From an uncultured Gemella sp. (GTDB taxonomy: Bacteria; Bacillota; Bacilli; Staphylococcales; Gemellaceae): 9,027 nt of DNA. The notes under the pieces are model-generated. The model was not told the origin of the DNA, did not search any database, and saw only the letters and a list, made by a program, of their open reading frames with translations. The translations under genes and the position numbers were made by a program. Below, one piece after another: positions 1 to 5,442 of this stretch. The stretch lies in assembly GCF_900766305.1 (NCBI RefSeq), contig NZ_CAAFUZ010000037.1:1-9027 (forward strand), written 5' to 3'. Within the stretch, counting starts at the first letter, position 1. Each line of letters opens with the position of its first letter.

Positions 1-2
1 CT

Positions 3-68
3 GAGTATAAAAATAATATTAAGCTTAAAGAAAACAAGAAAAAATCTAAGCAGCAAAATGCTGCCTAG
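3..68 (+). CDS. Possible 3' end of a gene entering from the left (partial)
   Basis: An open frame runs from the window edge to a TAG at 66-68. Its last residues are very basic and polar (KLKENKKKSKQQNAA at the end), which is typical of a cytoplasmic C-terminal tail of a membrane protein or of a transposase tail. Only 21 codons are visible, and another frame is also open here, so neither the reading frame nor the family can be settled. The stop codon lies inside a hairpin (42-72) that could be the gene's terminator. If the IS-like end at 91-114 is real, this could be the transposase C-terminus, but nothing in the residues proves it. Confidence 0.3.
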   Translation, partial: EYKNNIKLKENKKKSKQQNAA

Positions 69-72
69 ATTT
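42..72. terminator. Hairpin at the end of the left-edge frame
   Basis: AAATCTA and GCAGC (42-48, 50-54) pair with GCTGC and TAGATTT (60-64, 66-72) around an AAAAT loop, with one a/c mismatch. The plus side is followed by T-rich sequence (ATTTCCTGTTTTTC) and the minus side by TTTTTTCTTGTTTTC, so it could stop transcription from either direction. The minus side has the better U tract. Confidence 0.55.
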
Positions 73-90
73 CATTTCCTGTTTTTCTCC

Positions 91-114
91 ATGCCCCGAA
101 TTTGACAAAGAGCC
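91..114 (-). mobile_element. Candidate terminal inverted repeat of an ISL3-family insertion sequence
   Basis: Read on the minus strand from 114, the sequence begins GGCTCTTTGTCAAATT. From memory this resembles the GG(C/T)TCTTTGTCAAA-type ends of ISL3-family elements in lactic acid bacteria and streptococci. If so, the element extends leftwards out of the window, its transposase could be the frame ending at 68, and the 8-bp target duplication on this side would be 115-122 (TCAAATTC). The other end is not in the window, so this is a resemblance and not a demonstrated element. Confidence 0.35.
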
Positions 115-141
115 TCAAATTCAAGGTATGAGAAATAATAA

Positions 142-185
142 ACACTAGGAATATAGGTATATGTTTCTACTTAAATTCCTAGTGT
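142..185 (-). terminator. Terminator of the GNAT-alsD operon
   Basis: ACACTAGGAAT (142-152) and ATTCCTAGTGT (175-185) form a perfect 11-bp stem with a 22-nt loop, starting 10 nt after the alsD stop codon. On the minus strand the stem is followed by TTATTATTT, a moderate U-rich tail. On the plus strand it is followed by a longer T-rich run, so it may act in both directions. Confidence 0.65.
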
Positions 186-195
186 AATTTATATT

Positions 196-891
196 TTATT
201 TTTTAACTTCTGCGATACTAATTTTTTGATGAAGAGTTGTTTCATCTATTTTTATGTTTTGATATTCGTCATTTACTGGCAATTTTAATGAATAATTTAA
301 AGGTTTAGAAATTTCTACAACACCGTTTAATATTTCAAAATCAAAGATATGCCCACCTGCGTTTAAATCATTACTAATGTAATGTAAATGAAATCCACCA
401 ACGCCTAATCCTTGAGCGTAATAAGGAGAGAAAAAACCAACTATTGTACCTTGTGTATTTTCATAATGAAAAATATTTTGATTCTCTAGTACTTCTAGTA
501 GAGGTGGATATGGTTTTTCTTGTTTTTCTGGAGATCTAGTATTCATTTTCTGAAAGTTCCCTGAAATTTTTATAGCATAGAAATAATTTTGATTTAAGTA
601 ATCTTGAACTTTTTCTAATAAGTTATCAAACGTAAAATTATCAAATTTTTGGTATTCTTTTTCGAATGTAGTAATTGTAGCGAACGGTGTGCTTTCTTTG
701 ATTGATTGAAGATATGAATTACCGAAATAATCTGTTTTATAAACTTTACTATCTAAAATTACCATTTCACCATCAATGCCATCAAATGTACCAATTCCAA
801 AATTACCGTATTTTAGTAGTTCTTCTATAGTTAGGCTTCCACTATAAGCTCCTTCTATAATCCCTGCCATAGTTCCATATTGAAATATCAT
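196..891 (-). CDS. alsD: Alpha-acetolactate decarboxylase
   Basis: Converts (S)-2-acetolactate to acetoin in the cytoplasm, the second step of the pyruvate-to-acetoin/butanediol pathway. It also drains acetolactate away from branched-chain amino-acid synthesis. The 231-residue protein shows the family layout: N-terminal FQYGTMAGIIEGAYSGSLTI, then GTFDGIDGEMVILD (about 35-47) with the conserved Glu42, TPFATIT (68-74), a TRS motif with Arg119, and the metal site GGFHLHY...GGH. By family knowledge His168, His170 and His181 are the zinc ligands. Length is close to the usual 230-260 residues. The start is supported by AGGAGG six bases upstream. It is the second gene of a pair with a GNAT acetyltransferase. 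Acetolactate synthase, its usual partner, is not in the window. Function assignment is firm; only physiology is inferred. Confidence 0.95.
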   Translation of the reverse strand: MIFQYGTMAGIIEGAYSGSLTIEELLKYGNFGIGTFDGIDGEMVILDSKVYKTDYFGNSYLQSIKESTPFATITTFEKEYQKFDNFTFDNLLEKVQDYLNQNYFYAIKISGNFQKMNTRSPEKQEKPYPPLLEVLENQNIFHYENTQGTIVGFFSPYYAQGLGVGGFHLHYISNDLNAGGHIFDFEILNGVVEISKPLNYSLKLPVNDEYQNIKIDETTLHQKISIAEVKK

Positions 892-897
892 TTTTAT

Positions 898-903
898 CCT
901 CCT
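898..903 (-). promoter_or_regulatory. Shine-Dalgarno of alsD overlapping the GNAT stop codon
   Basis: AGGAGG on the minus strand shares two bases with the TAG stop (904-902) of the upstream acetyltransferase and lies six bases before the alsD ATG. This geometry fits translational coupling and fixes the alsD start. Confidence 0.8.
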
Positions 904-1435
904 AGTAACTAATAGAATTAAATTCTTCTCTTAATATTCCGTATTTTACAGAATCATAATAAACTCCATTGTAATATCTAACTTTTCTAATTCTTGCTTC
1001 ACAAAGAAGGCCTAGTTTTTCTGCGAGTTTCATCATTCTAGTGTTTCCGCTCCAAGTAGTTAGACCAATATGTTGTATTTCAGGAAATCTATTAAAGCAT
1101 ATTTCAATCCACTTATATAAAGCAGCATATCCTATACCTTTAGACCAGATATTCTGATCATATATTACAATTCCAATTTCTAACCAACGAGTAGCTAAGC
1201 TTTCCCAATAATATGTTACAATGCCGATTGGTTTATCATTTAAAAATATTCCTAAGACACGTTCACTTAAAAAATATTCATGATGATTTTTTAGTAAGAA
1301 TGTTTCTAAATTTATGAATTTATATTCGTTAAAATACGGTGCATTATATTTACTCCATTCAGGTTCTTCTGATGAGTAAATCATATTGTATAAATCTGAT
1401 AAATGTTTTTCTTCGATTTTCTTCAGTGTAATCAT
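902..1435 (-). CDS. GNAT-family N-acetyltransferase (RimJ/RimL-like)
   Basis: A 177-residue protein with the GCN5-related acetyltransferase fold. The acetyl-CoA pyrophosphate loop is visible as QNIWSKGIGYAAL (about 94-106), of the type Q/R-x-x-G-x-G/A. It is preceded by the beta-4 segment WLEIGIVIYD and followed by IGLTTWSGNTRMMKLAEKLGL, the usual motif-B region in which the Asn and Leu-Gly of the fold recur. The C-terminal RKVRYYNGVYYDSVKYGILREEF resembles RimJ/RimL-type enzymes that act on protein N-termini or small amines. The actual substrate cannot be read from the sequence. ATG is preceded by AAAGGAGG. It is the promoter-proximal gene of the pair with alsD, 10 nt apart. A link to acetoin metabolism is not established. 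Confidence 0.88.
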   Translation of the reverse strand: MITLKKIEEKHLSDLYNMIYSSEEPEWSKYNAPYFNEYKFINLETFLLKNHHEYFLSERVLGIFLNDKPIGIVTYYWESLATRWLEIGIVIYDQNIWSKGIGYAALYKWIEICFNRFPEIQHIGLTTWSGNTRMMKLAEKLGLLCEARIRKVRYYNGVYYDSVKYGILREEFNSISY

Positions 1436-1453
1436 ATACGCCTCCTTTTACTT

Positions 1454-1462
1454 ATTATATCA
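1454..1462 (-). promoter_or_regulatory. Extended -10 promoter for GNAT-alsD
   Basis: TGATATAAT on the minus strand, about 20 nt upstream of the GNAT ATG (1435). The TGn extension is present and the -35 region (around CAAGTT) is poor, so recognition would depend on the extended -10. It diverges from the promoter of the PsiE-like gene. Confidence 0.6.
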
Positions 1463-1520
1463 TATTTAATGCTTAAAACTTGTTTTACAATATAATTCAT
1501 TAGAATATTAATTTTTATTA

Positions 1521-1529
1521 TGATATAAT
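1521..1529 (+). promoter_or_regulatory. Extended -10 promoter for the PsiE-like gene
   Basis: TGATATAAT, the same nonamer as in the divergent GNAT promoter, about 32 nt before the ATG at 1561. The best -35 candidate (TTAGAA, 18-bp spacer) is weak. The Shine-Dalgarno is AGAGGTG at 1550-1556. Confidence 0.6.
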
Positions 1530-1560
1530 GGTTCTTGTACAAAAATTAAAGAGGTGAAAT

Positions 1561-1962
1561 ATGGAGAAATTTAGTAAAATAATATCGGATATTTTCCTTT
1601 GGATAATGAACATCGGATTATTAATCATAGGAGTATTACTATCATTTGGATTAATAATGGAAGCTAAAGAAATATATCATGAAGGTGTGAAATTTTTAGC
1701 TGATCAAGGTAATTATCAACACTTTGTTGAAGGAATATTAGTATTCTTTCTATATTTTGAGTTCGTAGCTCTTATTGTGAAATATTTTAAAAACAATTAT
1801 CATTTTCCACTACGATACTTTATTTATATTGGAATAACGGCGATTATTAGGTTGATTATAGTTCAACACGATGATCCCAAAAGTGTTCTTATTTGGGCTG
1901 GAGCAATTTTATTGTTAGTAATAAGTTTAGCAATTGCTGAGAAATTTATAAAAAAAGATTAA
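1561..1962 (+). CDS. PsiE-like integral membrane protein
   Basis: A 133-residue protein with four predicted membrane segments at roughly 11-34, 54-74, 84-101 and 107-127. Its length and the central stretch from FEFVALIVKYFKNNYHFPLRY into IYIGITAIIRLIIV match the PsiE (phosphate-starvation-inducible E) family, whose E. coli member is of similar size. Biochemical function of the family is unknown; the name reflects phosphate-starvation induction in E. coli and should not be carried over as regulation here. I see no Pho-box-like direct repeats upstream. The gene is monocistronic, with its own promoter and a shared bidirectional terminator immediately after the stop. The charged loop around HDDPK (103-107) joins the last two helices. 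Confidence 0.8.
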   Translation: MEKFSKIISDIFLWIMNIGLLIIGVLLSFGLIMEAKEIYHEGVKFLADQGNYQHFVEGILVFFLYFEFVALIVKYFKNNYHFPLRYFIYIGITAIIRLIIVQHDDPKSVLIWAGAILLLVISLAIAEKFIKKD

Positions 1963-1965
1963 GAA

Positions 1966-1996
1966 AAGACTTCGAACAAATTTTGTTCGAAGTCTT
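1966..1996. terminator. Bidirectional terminator between psiE-like gene and nuclease
   Basis: AAGACTTCGAACAAA (1966-1980) and its exact complement (1982-1996) form a perfect inverted repeat between two convergent genes, four bases from each stop codon. T-rich sequence follows on both strands (AATTTTATTTTA on plus, TTCTTAATCTTTTTTT on minus), so it can serve both genes. Confidence 0.9.
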
Positions 1997-2000
1997 AATT

Positions 2001-2747
2001 TTATTTTACAGTATATTTCCCTGTTTTGTAGTCGATAGTAACGCCTTTTTGGAAGTTTGGTAAGAATACATTGTATTTAACACTCTTACCATTATCTTCA
2101 ACTGACATTGCTTCCATGATAACCCCTTGAGCAACTAAGTCATCACCTTTGAAAATAGGAGTTACACGATAACGTACATGTTTTTTAGTTTTCTTAACAT
2201 AATCTGCAACTTCATTTTCAAAAGGAATCATATTAAGATTCATAAATCTTGTTCCAGTCATAAGGTTTTTATCATTATCATTTTCTCCAGCTAGTTGGAA
2301 AGCAATTAAATGTGATCTGTCATAAACATGAGTTCCTCTGTTACTTTGCCACCCACTAGGACGAACATGCGCAATTTCTTCACGTTTATCAGTTGGCATT
2401 AAATCAATACCAATAATACCATTAGCTTGTCCAACACGTCCAAGTTTATCTAAAGGACTATAGTTTTCAAATGAAGTAGTAGATAAATCTTCCTTAGCGA
2501 AGTATGGATTATTATTATTTAGCACTTTATACTTATTAGCGTCTGTTGCTTCACTTTCTTTAGGTGCTGTAAGAGAGTTTATCACATCATCAGGAATCTT
2601 TGATACACTTGTGAATGTTGTAGTAGTATTTGAATTTTTGTTTGATGATTTATTCGTGTAATAAGTAATAGCAAATGCTGCTAAAATTACTATTGCAATT
2701 GATATAATCGAAAATAGTGACAATTGTTGTTTTTTTCTTTTTGCCAT
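2001..2747 (-). CDS. Membrane-anchored DNA/RNA non-specific endonuclease (EndA-like)
   Basis: A 248-residue member of the His-Me finger DNA/RNA non-specific endonuclease family. Residues 1-8 are very basic (MAKRKKQQ), followed by one hydrophobic segment (about 11-30) with no clear cleavage site. A Ser/Thr/Asn-rich linker (31-50) leads to an extracellular catalytic domain. The active-site motif is YDRSHLIAFQLAGE, with D143-R144-S145-H146 where His146 would be the general base. The metal-binding Asn and Glu lie in TRFMNLNMIPFEN (Asn170 or Asn172, Glu177). DRSH in place of the commoner DRGH is a mild variant also found in streptococcal-type nucleases as I recall. Likely roles by family are DNA uptake during competence, nutrient scavenging or extracellular DNA degradation; none is settled by context. 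It lies 71 nt downstream of trpS on the same strand, with AGGAGG four bases before the ATG. Confidence 0.9.
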   Translation of the reverse strand: MAKRKKQQLSLFSIISIAIVILAAFAITYYTNKSSNKNSNTTTTFTSVSKIPDDVINSLTAPKESEATDANKYKVLNNNNPYFAKEDLSTTSFENYSPLDKLGRVGQANGIIGIDLMPTDKREEIAHVRPSGWQSNRGTHVYDRSHLIAFQLAGENDNDKNLMTGTRFMNLNMIPFENEVADYVKKTKKHVRYRVTPIFKGDDLVAQGVIMEAMSVEDNGKSVKYNVFLPNFQKGVTIDYKTGKYTVK

Positions 2748-2784
2748 AGGGCCTCCTTATTTTTTATAATAGTTCAAATGACTA

Positions 2785-2809
2785 AGAGGAAGAGTAGAGC
2801 TCTTCCCCT
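2785..2809 (-). terminator. Hairpin between trpS and the nuclease
   Basis: AGAGGAAGAG (2785-2794) faces CTCTTCCCCT (2800-2809) with a 5-nt loop. On the minus strand all ten positions pair, one as U-G; on the plus strand the same position is an A-C mismatch. The minus orientation is therefore favoured, 10 nt after the trpS stop. The U tract is poor (UAGUCAUUUG), so termination may be partial and allow read-through into the nuclease. Confidence 0.55.
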
Positions 2810-2818
2810 ATAAAATAT

Positions 2819-3835
2819 TTATTTTTTGAAATAATTAATTCCCATTGCATCTTTTACTTCATCTAAAGTAGCAGCTGCAACTTTTTCAGCTTTTTCACTT
2901 CCTGCTTTTAGCATTCTGTATACTTCAGCTTTATCTTTTGCGAATTCCTCACGACGTTCTCTAATAGGGCGTAAGTAGTCTTGCATTACGTCATTTAAGC
3001 GGCGTTTTAGTTTCATATCGCCAAGTCCACCGCGAGAGTAGTGTTCTTTAAGTTCTGCAACTTCATCAGTGCGAGTATCGAAAATGTCTAAGTATTTAAA
3101 TACAACATTTCCTTCAACTTGACCTGGATCTTCAATCTTGATGTGGTTTGGATCAGTGTACATTTTCATGATTTTAGCTTTAATGTTCTCTTCACTATCC
3201 CCTAAGTAAATACCGTTATTTAAACTCTTACTCATTTTTCCTTGTCCATCAATACCTACAAGACGAGCATGATTTTTTGGTGGTAGTACAATCTCAGGTA
3301 ATACTAAAACTTCTTTATTGTATGTTCTATTGAAGTCGCGAACGATTTCACGAGTTTGTTCAAGCATTGGTTTTTGATCTTCCCCAACAGGAACATGCGT
3401 CGCTTTAAATGCAGTGATATCAGCAGCTTGGCTTACAGGATAAGTAAAGAATCCTGCAGGAATACTTTCACCAAATTTTTTGTCATTAATTTCCTGTTTA
3501 ACAGTAGGGTTACGGTGTAATCTAGAAACTGATACTAAATTCATGTAGTACATGTATAATTCTGCTAGTTGTGGAATTTGTGATTGAATAAAAATAGTAG
3601 TCTTGCTAGGATCGATTCCAACAGCAAGATAATCAAGTGCTACTTCTGTAATATTTTCAATAACTTTTCCTGGGTTATCAGCATTATCAGTAAGAGCTTG
3701 TTGATCAGCAATCATAATAAATACTTCAGTGTCATCTTCATTTTGTAAAGCTATACGATTTTTTAAAGAGCCAACATAGTGTCCTAAGTGAAGTTTACCA
3801 GTTGGTCTATCTCCAGTTAAAATAATTTTTGTCAT
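2819..3835 (-). CDS. trpS: Tryptophanyl-tRNA synthetase
   Basis: Charges tRNA-Trp with tryptophan using ATP; a class Ic aminoacyl-tRNA synthetase working as a cytoplasmic homodimer. The 338-residue length is normal for bacterial TrpRS. Visible signatures are [17 protein letters not shown] at the N-terminus, with the HIGH-equivalent HLGH at 16-19, the family motif [16 protein letters not shown] (about 149-164), and [10 protein letters not shown] with KMSKS at 200-204. GDRPTG in place of the commoner GxQPTG is a variant seen in Gram-positives as I recall. The ATG is preceded by AAAGGAG at 3852-3846. The gap to the divergent lplA gene is only 177 bp and the predicted leader is about 35 nt, too short for a T-box riboswitch. 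Confidence 0.97.
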   Translation of the reverse strand: MTKIILTGDRPTGKLHLGHYVGSLKNRIALQNEDDTEVFIMIADQQALTDNADNPGKVIENITEVALDYLAVGIDPSKTTIFIQSQIPQLAELYMYYMNLVSVSRLHRNPTVKQEINDKKFGESIPAGFFTYPVSQAADITAFKATHVPVGEDQKPMLEQTREIVRDFNRTYNKEVLVLPEIVLPPKNHARLVGIDGQGKMSKSLNNGIYLGDSEENIKAKIMKMYTDPNHIKIEDPGQVEGNVVFKYLDIFDTRTDEVAELKEHYSRGGLGDMKLKRRLNDVMQDYLRPIRERREEFAKDKAEVYRMLKAGSEKAEKVAAATLDEVKDAMGINYFKK

Positions 3836-3877
3836 AAAAGGGTAACTCCTTTAACATAATTTTAATAATTCCTTATA

Positions 3878-3886
3878 ATTATACCA
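3878..3886 (-). promoter_or_regulatory. Extended -10 promoter for trpS
   Basis: TGGTATAAT on the minus strand, giving a predicted start near 3871 and a leader of about 35 nt. The -35 region (AACAAA) is weak. It is back to back with the lplA promoter, which carries the identical TGGTATAAT nonamer. Confidence 0.7.
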
Positions 3887-3965
3887 TAATCTAACCAAAG
3901 TTTGTTTGAAATAACATAAAAAATATTAATTTGGATAAAAATTTAGTGTTTTACTTAGCAAAAGA

Positions 3966-3974
3966 TGGTATAAT
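3966..3974 (+). promoter_or_regulatory. Extended -10 promoter for lplA-ybjQ
   Basis: TGGTATAAT, with the -10 hexamer at 3969-3974, about 38 nt before the lplA ATG. No good -35 is visible at 16-18 bp. The Shine-Dalgarno AAGGAG lies at 4001-4006. Confidence 0.7.
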
Positions 3975-4012
3975 AGGGAGTAAAGAAATAGTTAATTATT
4001 AAGGAGATTAAT

Positions 4013-5002
4013 ATGATATATATAGAATCAAAAAGTAATGATCCACGTTACAATACTGCATTAGAGCTTTATGCTTTTAATGAGTTAGCAGAAAAAGATG
4101 ATGTGTTTATGCTATGGATAAACTCACCATGTATCGTTGTTGGTAAAAACCAAAACACAACAGAAGAAGTAAACCAAAAATTCTGTGACGACAAAGGTAT
4201 CAAAATCGTTCGTCGTGTAAGTGGTGGTGGTGCAGTTTACCACGATTTAAACAACTTAAACTACACAATTATCTCAAATGGTAGAAGTGGTGAAGAATTC
4301 GACTTCAAATCATTCTCACAACCAGTACTTGATGCATTAGATTCATTAGGAGTTAAAGCAGAATTTACAGGACGTAATGACCTTGAAATCGATGGTCAAA
4401 AATTCTGTGGTAATGCTCAATACGTACGTAATGGTCGTATTATGCACCACGGTTGCTTAATGTTTGATGTTGATACATCAGTTTTAGCGGATGCTTTAAA
4501 AGTATCTAAAGATAAAATTGAATCAAAAGGTATTAAATCAGTACGTTCACGTGTAACAAACATTAAAGACCACCTTCCAAATCAAGACATGACAGTTCAA
4601 GACTTCGTAGCAGCGCTTAAAAAATATATGAGTGAAAAATACGAAATGACTGATTTTGTTGCAACTAAAGAAGACGAAGCTGCAATCTTAGCTATTCAAG
4701 AAGAAAAAAATAACTCATGGGATTGGGTATATGGTAAAAATCCAGATTTCAATATTAAACGTAATAGAAGACTTAAAACTGGTAAAATCGAAGCTAACAT
4801 TATGGTAGAACAAGGTGTTATTACTAATATCAAATTCTACGGAGACTTCTTCGGAGTAATGGATGTAGAAGATATTGCTAAAAAATTAGTGGGTGTAAAA
4901 TACCAAAAAGAAGATATTCAAAAAGTTTTAGAGCAAATTGATATTAATTCATACTTCTTAGGAGCAACATTAGCAGAAGTAGTAGATATATTAGTAGACT
5001 AA
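4013..5002 (+). CDS. lplA: Lipoate-protein ligase A
   Basis: Activates free lipoate with ATP to lipoyl-AMP and transfers it to a lysine of lipoyl domains in 2-oxo-acid dehydrogenase complexes or GcvH, in the cytoplasm. The 329-residue protein has the large N-terminal catalytic domain with RRVSGGGAVYHD (67-78), the lipoyl-adenylate loop of the family. GRNDLEIDGQKFCGNAQ follows, where Lys130 corresponds to the lysine that contacts the adenylate, then HHGCLMFD (145-152) and KGIKSVRSRVTNI. The accessory C-terminal domain is present (about 240-329), as in two-domain LplA and unlike LipM/LipL octanoyltransferases. Lipoate scavenging fits a host-associated organism, but whether lipoate synthesis is absent cannot be seen here. 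A YbjQ-family gene follows after 24 nt and is probably co-transcribed. Confidence 0.95.
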   Translation: MIYIESKSNDPRYNTALELYAFNELAEKDDVFMLWINSPCIVVGKNQNTTEEVNQKFCDDKGIKIVRRVSGGGAVYHDLNNLNYTIISNGRSGEEFDFKSFSQPVLDALDSLGVKAEFTGRNDLEIDGQKFCGNAQYVRNGRIMHHGCLMFDVDTSVLADALKVSKDKIESKGIKSVRSRVTNIKDHLPNQDMTVQDFVAALKKYMSEKYEMTDFVATKEDEAAILAIQEEKNNSWDWVYGKNPDFNIKRNRRLKTGKIEANIMVEQGVITNIKFYGDFFGVMDVEDIAKKLVGVKYQKEDIQKVLEQIDINSYFLGATLAEVVDILVD

Positions 5003-5026
5003 TAAATAATTTTGGAGTGAAGTATT

Positions 5027-5350
5027 ATGATTATTGCAACAACCAATTATGTTCCAGGAATGGAAGTAGTAGAATATAAAGGTCTTGCTACTGGTGAAGT
5101 AGTAGCTGGGATTAATGTCATCAAAGATATTGGAGCGGGAATTCGAAACCTTTTTGGTGGAAGAGTCAAAGGGTACGAAGATGAAATTATTCAAGCGAGA
5201 GCTGAAGCTTTAAAAGAGTTAGAAGCTCGCGCTGCTGAGATGGGTGCTAATGCTGTTATCGGAGTTAGGGTTGATTTTGATGCTCTAGGAGGAGACGGTA
5301 ACAATATGCTTTTAGTTACAGTTACAGGAACAGCTGTAGTAGTAAGATAA
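5027..5350 (+). CDS. YbjQ/UPF0145-family protein
   Basis: A 107-residue soluble protein of the YbjQ (UPF0145, putative heavy-metal-binding) family. Matching features are the start MIIATTNYVPGMEVVEYKGLA, the GEVVAGINVIKDIGAGIRNLFGGR segment (about 24-47), the helix with EIIQARAEALKELEARAAEMG, and the end NAVIGVRVDFDALG...MLLVTVTGTAVVV. Homologues form small oligomers; no cellular function is established, and the metal-binding label is a prediction. I see no Cys or His ligand cluster that would support metal binding here. GGAGTGA at 5014-5020 precedes the ATG. It is second in a likely operon with lplA and is followed by a long hairpin. Confidence 0.9.
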   Translation: MIIATTNYVPGMEVVEYKGLATGEVVAGINVIKDIGAGIRNLFGGRVKGYEDEIIQARAEALKELEARAAEMGANAVIGVRVDFDALGGDGNNMLLVTVTGTAVVVR

Positions 5351-5362
5351 ACTCATATAAAT

Positions 5363-5406
5363 TTTAACATTATACAATATCTGTTGAGATATTGTATAAT
5401 GTTAAA
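5363..5406. repeat. Perfect 20-bp inverted repeat, terminator and/or operator
   Basis: Positions 5363-5382 and 5387-5406 are exact reverse complements around a GTTG loop, with no mismatch. The repeat begins 12 nt after the YbjQ stop codon, so it may terminate that operon, but it is almost GC-free and is followed by CAGTGATT, not a U tract. The right arm contains TATAAT at 5395-5400, placed to be the -10 of the sortase gene. By symmetry the left arm carries TATAAT on the minus strand. An outer pair (AAATTTTAA at 5359-5367, TTAAAATTT at 5413-5421) could extend or compete with it. Confidence 0.75.
5371..5400 (+). promoter_or_regulatory. Candidate promoter of the sortase gene inside the palindrome
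   Basis: TATAAT at 5395-5400 with a partial -35 (TATACA at 5371-5376, four of six consensus bases, 18-bp spacer). The predicted transcript would begin near 5407, just past the inverted repeat, leaving a leader of about 36 nt with GAGAGG before the ATG. Cruciform formation or a repressor at the repeat would therefore affect this promoter directly. Confidence 0.5.
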
Positions 5407-5442
5407 CAGTGATTAAAATTTCAATAGAGAGGAAAAATATTA

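Noticed and set aside
4991..5194. Open frame on the minus strand over the lplA end and the YbjQ start
   Set aside because: It covers two well-supported plus-strand genes in antisense, has no ribosome binding site of note and its composition is that of a reversed coding strand.
5351..5442. Riboswitch in front of the sortase gene
   Set aside because: The only structure is the simple 20-bp hairpin, lying upstream of the predicted start; there is no multi-helix aptamer or conserved riboswitch core.
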